A stretch of DNA of 64,000 nt. Source: Polynucleobacter sinensis. GTDB lineage: Bacteria; Pseudomonadota; Gammaproteobacteria; Burkholderiales; Burkholderiaceae. Below the pieces are notes generated by a model, which was given only the letters and a program-made list of their open reading frames with translations, ran no database searches and had not been told where the DNA came from. Position 1 is the stretch's first letter. Each line of letters opens with the position of its first letter. The stretch covers positions 1-64,000 of the forward strand of contig NZ_LOJJ01000008.1 in NCBI RefSeq assembly GCF_001595985.1, in the 5' to 3' direction. The position numbers and the translations under genes are program-made. Below, piece after piece: positions 59,896 through 64,000 of this stretch.

Positions 59896-60741
59896 TTAGG
59901 GTTTACCAGCAACGGCTAATGTCCTTTGTGCCAATAGGACTACTGGACGGTCAATCATCCGGCCATCTAGCTTGACTACGCCGCCTTTTGAGGCTTTATC
60001 GGCTGCAATAACGCGATGCGCCCAATCTATCTCGTCAGCGGAGGGCATAAAGGCGTCTTTTACTGGACCAACTTGTTTTGGGTGTATGCAAAGCTTGCCG
60101 CCAAACCCCATTCTTTTTGCACGCTGCGCATCATTGCTAATACGCTCTAAGTCATCGGTGGAAGGGGTGACCCCATCAATAGGAGGGGCAATTTGAGCTA
60201 AACGTGACGCCAAGACGATTTGAAATCGTGCCGTTTGCAGCTCAGTTTCTTGAGGGTCGCAGGCCATTCCAAGATCGGCTTGAAGATCGAGATTGCCTAA
60301 AGCTAAGCGTAATACCTGTTGAGAGTTGGCGAGATCATTTAATCGATCAAGTCCAAGAGCGGTTTCAATCATCGGAATGATTGCTGTATTGGGAAGAATC
60401 AGAGCCGCCCCATTGATTTGGTCGAGGGACTCGCTCTTGGGAATAAGTAAGCAAGCGACATTTAACTCTTGGGCGAGAATGAGATCGGCTCCATAAAAAT
60501 TACTGCCAGGTGAGTTTGAGCGAATGATCAAGCGTTTTTTCTGCTCATTGGTAAATGTGCCCCAAGCAGTGCGAATAGCTGCGCGAGCCTGTTCTTTATC
60601 CTCTTCGGGGACTGCGTCTTCTAAATCAATGACGACAGCATTCGCATCACTATTCAGAGCCTTTAAGAATCTCTCAGGGCGATTGCCCGGAACAAATAAA
60701 AAGCTGCTACTAAAGCCAATAGGGGTATGTAGTGGATTCAT
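59896..60741 (-). CDS. HpcH/CitE-like CoA-ester lyase
   Basis: 281 residues from ATG 60741 (the longer frame to 60864 overlaps the upstream gene). SFLFVPGNRPERFLKALNSDANAVVIDLEDAVPEEDKEQAR, MIETALGLDRLNDLA and FGGKLCIHPKQVGPVKDAFMPS are the CitE/citramalyl-CoA or malyl-CoA lyase motifs with Mg-binding Glu and Asp. With the hydratase it may cleave a branched C5-type CoA ester. Confidence 0.88.
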   Translation of the reverse strand: MNPLHTPIGFSSSFLFVPGNRPERFLKALNSDANAVVIDLEDAVPEEDKEQARAAIRTAWGTFTNEQKKRLIIRSNSPGSNFYGADLILAQELNVACLLIPKSESLDQINGAALILPNTAIIPMIETALGLDRLNDLANSQQVLRLALGNLDLQADLGMACDPQETELQTARFQIVLASRLAQIAPPIDGVTPSTDDLERISNDAQRAKRMGFGGKLCIHPKQVGPVKDAFMPSADEIDWAHRVIAADKASKGGVVKLDGRMIDRPVVLLAQRTLAVAGKP

Positions 60742-60772
60742 GGAGTATCTATATTGGGTTAAATAAATTGGT

Positions 60773-62143
60773 TTACGTAAGCAATAGGCCAATCTTGGCT
60801 TGTTTACGAATATTCCATAGGCGTTCAATCGCAGTAGCCATTTCTGATGGGGTAGCGCCACCACTAAATGCTGCTAGTCGCATTGCTTTATCAGTGATTT
60901 CAGCGCGGCTTAATGTATTGCCTGGATCGCCCTTGGGCTCATCAACTCGCCCCTCTAGAACTTCTCCATTTTTTAAAAATACTTTTACCTTTCCAATCCA
61001 GCGCTGTGGATAGGCGCCGTCCACTTCGGGATCCAAAACCATGGTGACTCGATCACGGAAGGCGCAGATCTCATCATCATGAAAATGCGCATCAAATTCT
61101 TGTAGACCAGCAAATTGATAATGAGCAACAAGGGCGAGCACGGTGCCCATAGAGAACTTTGATTGGTGCACTGTACTTGGATCAGTTACCGGCCCGAGCA
61201 CATCGATCGCACCTTGATGTACCAAGGTTTCTACTTTCGCAATATCGCTAGGCTTGAGTTGGTGTGCGATCATGACTTGCAATAATGCATCTGCAGCAGG
61301 GTGGGTATGACGGCATGATGCGTGGTATTTAAAACTCGTTTCAGCAATCGTCCAGCGGCCACCCAATTGATCGACTAATTTACTTGGATCGGCATCGCTA
61401 GACATGCCCGCAGCCATACCTTGCTTGCCTTCGAGGATCTGTTGCGCGCCTGTAAAACCAGATTGTGCCAAGTAGGCAGACATGAGCCCAGTCGATGCAG
61501 CGTGCGCAGTATGTAATTGCTTAGAGTCAGCAGCATCGCGTAAGAATTCCCAGAGTCCTGCTGATTGCGTTCCCGCGGATCCAAAAGCATGCAGCATTTG
61601 GACGGGGCTCAATTTGAGTAAGTTACCTACTGCGGCAGCGGCAGCTAGTGTGCCTGCAGTCCCAGTGGTGTGAAATATTTTGTAATGCGAGCGCCCTAGA
61701 AATTCACCAACGCGAATACCTACTTCATAGCCAGCAACAGCCGCCACCAGTAAATCCTCTCCAGAGGTGCCAATAGTTTGAGCGGTAGCAAGTGCCGCGG
61801 GAAAAACAACGGTAGCCGGATGAAAGACAGAGCCATTGTGGACGTCATCCTGTTCGGCAACATGCGAAGCCGCTGCATTCGCCATTGCCGCCAAGAATGG
61901 ACTTGAGTTTGAACGGGTAATCAGAATTTCCGCGGAGCCTGGGTGAGTCGCATTAAAGCCCCCCATGTTTTGTGCGAACTGGGTAATCGTTTCAACGGGG
62001 CGCGAGCCCTTGCCCGCAATGGCTGAGCCAAACCAATCCACCAATAGATCTTCGGTGCGATTAATCACATCTTGAGGGATGTCATTAATTTTTAATTGCG
62101 CGGCAAATGTAGCGAGCTCTTTAGATAAATGCGATGTCAACAT
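60773..62143 (-). CDS. MmgE/PrpD family protein
   Basis: 456 residues. LLVDWFGSAIAGKGSRPVETITQFAQ, NAAASHVAEQDDVHNGSVFHPATVVFPAALA and the helical lid AFGSAGTQSAGLWEF, plus CRHTHPAADALLQV, are family motifs. Members include 2-methylcitrate dehydratase and cis-aconitate decarboxylase. There is no prpB/prpC nearby, so methylcitrate metabolism is not implied. Confidence 0.88.
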   Translation of the reverse strand: MLTSHLSKELATFAAQLKINDIPQDVINRTEDLLVDWFGSAIAGKGSRPVETITQFAQNMGGFNATHPGSAEILITRSNSSPFLAAMANAAASHVAEQDDVHNGSVFHPATVVFPAALATAQTIGTSGEDLLVAAVAGYEVGIRVGEFLGRSHYKIFHTTGTAGTLAAAAAVGNLLKLSPVQMLHAFGSAGTQSAGLWEFLRDAADSKQLHTAHAASTGLMSAYLAQSGFTGAQQILEGKQGMAAGMSSDADPSKLVDQLGGRWTIAETSFKYHASCRHTHPAADALLQVMIAHQLKPSDIAKVETLVHQGAIDVLGPVTDPSTVHQSKFSMGTVLALVAHYQFAGLQEFDAHFHDDEICAFRDRVTMVLDPEVDGAYPQRWIGKVKVFLKNGEVLEGRVDEPKGDPGNTLSRAEITDKAMRLAAFSGGATPSEMATAIERLWNIRKQAKIGLLLT

Positions 62144-62217
62144 GAAGCAAGAAATTCCTCGGTAATAGAGATGTATTTAATTGGTGATTTAAAAACTGAT
62201 TGTCATAGCGCAGGCGA

Positions 62218-63102
62218 TTAAGCCAACACCGCCGTTGCCTGCATCGTGAGCCAGCCTTCGTGGTCTTGCGCCCAAATGGAAATTGTTTTTCCAGACGGAT
62301 CTTTTTCGAGATCAGGTTTGGCACTCACCTTAAAAAGGTTGATGTCAAAGGTGGGGCGAATAGCCCTGAACTCAAAACTCTTGAGGGTGCAACCTGGGAT
62401 GCTTTGACGTACGAGATCTACCAAGAGAGTTGCAATCAAGGGGCCGTGAACAATGAGTCCAGGATAGCCTTCCACTTCAGTGACATATTTGCGATCGTAA
62501 TGAATGCGATGACCATTAAATGTCAGTGCTGAGTAGCGAAACAACAAAACATCATCTGGTGTAATCGTCTTTGACCACTTTGCGTCTGTGGGGGCAGGAG
62601 TGGGAGCCACTGGCTTGTCATCTGGACCAGGGGCATCGCGATACACAATATCGTGCTCTTCAATTAAGGCTAGACCATTTTGATTAGAGACTTCATGCTT
62701 GACCAAAACAAAGATCAGATCGCCAGTGCGTCCAGCCTTATGGGTAACCGATTTAATCTCTGATACCCGTTTAATCTCGTCACCAACTGATAAGGGGGCA
62801 ACCCACTCTATCCGGCTACCTGCCCACATACGACGTGGCAATGGTACTGGTGGCAAAAACCCACCGCGCTTAGGATGGCCATCGGGACCAATCTCAGATT
62901 GCCGCGCATGAGGTAAAAAATACAACCAATGCCAAAGCTCGGGTAAAAAGCTGCCTTTGCTGGGCTCGGGATCAACTCTATCGAGTGTTGCCGATAAGGC
63001 CCTTACAGGGGCGGCAGTAATAGAGTCATGAAGGGTCTCGGTCTTACCGAGCCATTCCTGAAGATGGGCAATGGTTTGAGGTTCGATTCGCATAACTTCC
63101 AT
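62218..63102 (-). CDS. MaoC-like/mesaconyl-C4-CoA-hydratase-like protein
   Basis: 294 residues (alternative start ATG 63093). A double hot-dog protein: KRGGFLPPVPLPRRMWAGSRIEWVAPLSVGDEIKRVSEI in the first half and LFRYSALTFNGHRIHYDRKYVTEVEGYPGLIVHGPLIATLLVDLV in the second, with the Asp/His catalytic pair (NGHRIHYD). Closest in pattern to HTD2-type mesaconyl-C4-CoA hydratases. It opens the leftward operon to the CoA-ester lyase. Confidence 0.85.
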   Translation of the reverse strand: MEVMRIEPQTIAHLQEWLGKTETLHDSITAAPVRALSATLDRVDPEPSKGSFLPELWHWLYFLPHARQSEIGPDGHPKRGGFLPPVPLPRRMWAGSRIEWVAPLSVGDEIKRVSEIKSVTHKAGRTGDLIFVLVKHEVSNQNGLALIEEHDIVYRDAPGPDDKPVAPTPAPTDAKWSKTITPDDVLLFRYSALTFNGHRIHYDRKYVTEVEGYPGLIVHGPLIATLLVDLVRQSIPGCTLKSFEFRAIRPTFDINLFKVSAKPDLEKDPSGKTISIWAQDHEGWLTMQATAVLA

Positions 63103-63133
63103 TATGCCAATTTAAGCGCTTCGAAAAGGTCGA

Positions 63134-64000
63134 TTAGATCAATAAAGTGGCCAATAAATGACTGAGTAGACCTGCTAGAGCGGAGCCCGCTAAAACACTC
63201 AGAACCCCTTTTTGGAATTTGAAGAGTGCTAGCCCCGCAAGCGCGCAAATAGCAATTGAAATCCAGGAGATAGAGCCACCCAAACCTTGAGGAAAAAAGA
63301 CGTGATAGGCAAAGAAAAGACCTAGATTCGCGATGACGCCTACAACGGCAGCGGAAATTGCAGTGAGGGGTGCTGTGAAGCTGAGCTTGCCATGGGTAGA
63401 TTCAATTAAAGGGCCGCCCACTAAGACTAAAAAGAAGGAAGGTAAAAAGGTGAACCAAGTGGCAACACAGGCACCTAATACGCCAAACCAAAATGGATCG
63501 CTATTGCCGATGAGGTGCTGAATGTGGCCGGCTAGATAACCAACAAATGCCACCACCATGATGAGTGGCCCGGGAGTAGTCTCCCCTAAAGCCAAGCCAT
63601 CCATCATTTGCCCAGAGCTAAGCCAGTGAAATTGATCAACGGCTCCTTGGTATACGTAAGGTAGTACGGCGTAGGCACCGCCAAAGGTGAGGAATGCTGC
63701 TTTAGTAAAGAACCAAGCGATTTGGGGGTAGAGCGTTTTCCAGCCAAACAATAAGACAAGCCCGAGAAAAGGTAGGGTCCATAAAACACAAACTATTGCA
63801 GTATGGCTAACTAGCTTTTTGGGGGTGAAGAGTGCGTGCTCAGGCGTGGGAGTGCGATCATCAATGATTGCCGCCCCATAATTTTTATCGTTTGCATTTG
63901 CATGTGAAGACTGTTGCTCGAAGTAGTCTGGATATCGTTTTCCGCCCCAAATACCAATTAGTGCAGCCCCAAGCACGATGAGTGGGAAGGCCAGGTTAAG
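63134..64000 (-). CDS. chrA: Chromate transporter ChrA, C-terminal part (5' end beyond window)
   Basis: The frame continues past the right edge (residues LNLAFPLI precede a GTG at 63976), so the gene is truncated by the window. The visible part has the second CHR domain: FFTKAAFLTFGGAYAVLPYVYQGAVDQFHWLSSGQMMDGLALGETTPGPLIMVVAFVGYLAG, and several helices. Two-domain ChrA exports chromate; the preceding half should lie to the right. Confidence 0.85.
   Translation of the reverse strand, partial: LNLAFPLIVLGAALIGIWGGKRYPDYFEQQSSHANANDKNYGAAIIDDRTPTPEHALFTPKKLVSHTAIVCVLWTLPFLGLVLLFGWKTLYPQIAWFFTKAAFLTFGGAYAVLPYVYQGAVDQFHWLSSGQMMDGLALGETTPGPLIMVVAFVGYLAGHIQHLIGNSDPFWFGVLGACVATWFTFLPSFFLVLVGGPLIESTHGKLSFTAPLTAISAAVVGVIANLGLFFAYHVFFPQGLGGSISWISIAICALAGLALFKFQKGVLSVLAGSALAGLLSHLLATLLI

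Noticed and set aside
60773-62143. 2-methylcitrate cycle (prpD)
   Set aside because: No prpB, prpC or acnD neighbours; partners point to another acid.

Overview
The window looks like chromosome from a betaproteobacterium of the Burkholderiaceae, most likely Polynucleobacter or a close relative (inference). The signs are several Bug-type tripartite tricarboxylate receptors, YaeQ, a CbpA/CbpM pair, a histone-H1-like lysine/alanine-rich protein, FccAB, moderate base composition and tight spacing. No rRNA, CRISPR array, transposase or intact integrase is visible.

Layout. 1-3557: the 3' end of a large DUF11-repeat surface or secreted protein, followed by its type I secretion ATPase and a short membrane-fusion protein. 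3594-22877: an AT-rich accessory island of stress and persistence genes. They encode a phasin, two nitroreductase-like proteins, three triple-BON proteins, an SRAP protein, phosphoribosyltransferases, an alpha/beta hydrolase, an erythromycin-esterase-like protein, UspA, Hsp20, an FNR regulator with the 4Fe-4S cysteine pattern, two small HTH proteins, a PaaK-like AMP-forming ligase, cyclopropane fatty acid synthase, a cytochrome c, a host-attachment-family protein and many small unknown proteins. 22878-23331: non-coding, ending in a terminator, a possible island edge. 23332-35423: mostly housekeeping (nitroreductase, DUF1345, Fbp-type iron uptake with a Fur box, H1-like/YbjN fusion, PhnA, AsmA, SlyX, LLM oxidoreductase, YaeQ, PIN). 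35525-44680: FAD oxidoreductase, HemN, OmpW with two perfect FNR boxes, kinase, ABC-F protein, amino-acid permease, CbpM/CbpA. 44810-51223: sugar-acid catabolism cluster (UxaA, 3-hydroxyacyl-CoA-dehydrogenase-like, SMP-30, GntR, Ldh2, Bug). 51416-55009: TAXI receptor, PsiE, flavocytochrome c sulfide dehydrogenase FccBA. 55186-58765: ArnT-like glycosyltransferase, sialidase-like and membrane protein operon. 58844-63102: Bug receptor, CoA-ester lyase, MmgE/PrpD and a mesaconyl-CoA-hydratase-like protein. 63134-64000: C-terminal part of a chromate transporter, cut by the window edge.

The main discovery candidate is the 3.6-22.9 kb island. Almost every promoter region in it carries an FNR-type palindrome (TTGAT-N4-ATCAA or a close variant), and in nearly all of them a -10-like hexamer starts 28.5 bp from the palindrome centre, the geometry of class II FNR activation. 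Four boxes sit between divergent genes and show a suitable hexamer on both sides. The island also encodes an FNR protein. Gene content and regulation resemble the low-oxygen-activated (lxa) locus known from Burkholderia cenocepacia, here compact and with extra small proteins, a degenerate SRAP and a tRNA-like element in an FNR-driven leader. I infer a low-oxygen or dormancy survival programme: carbon storage granules, membrane cyclopropanation, protein protection, nucleotide salvage and envelope BON proteins. The double FNR boxes before ompW at 38.6 kb extend the regulon outside the island.
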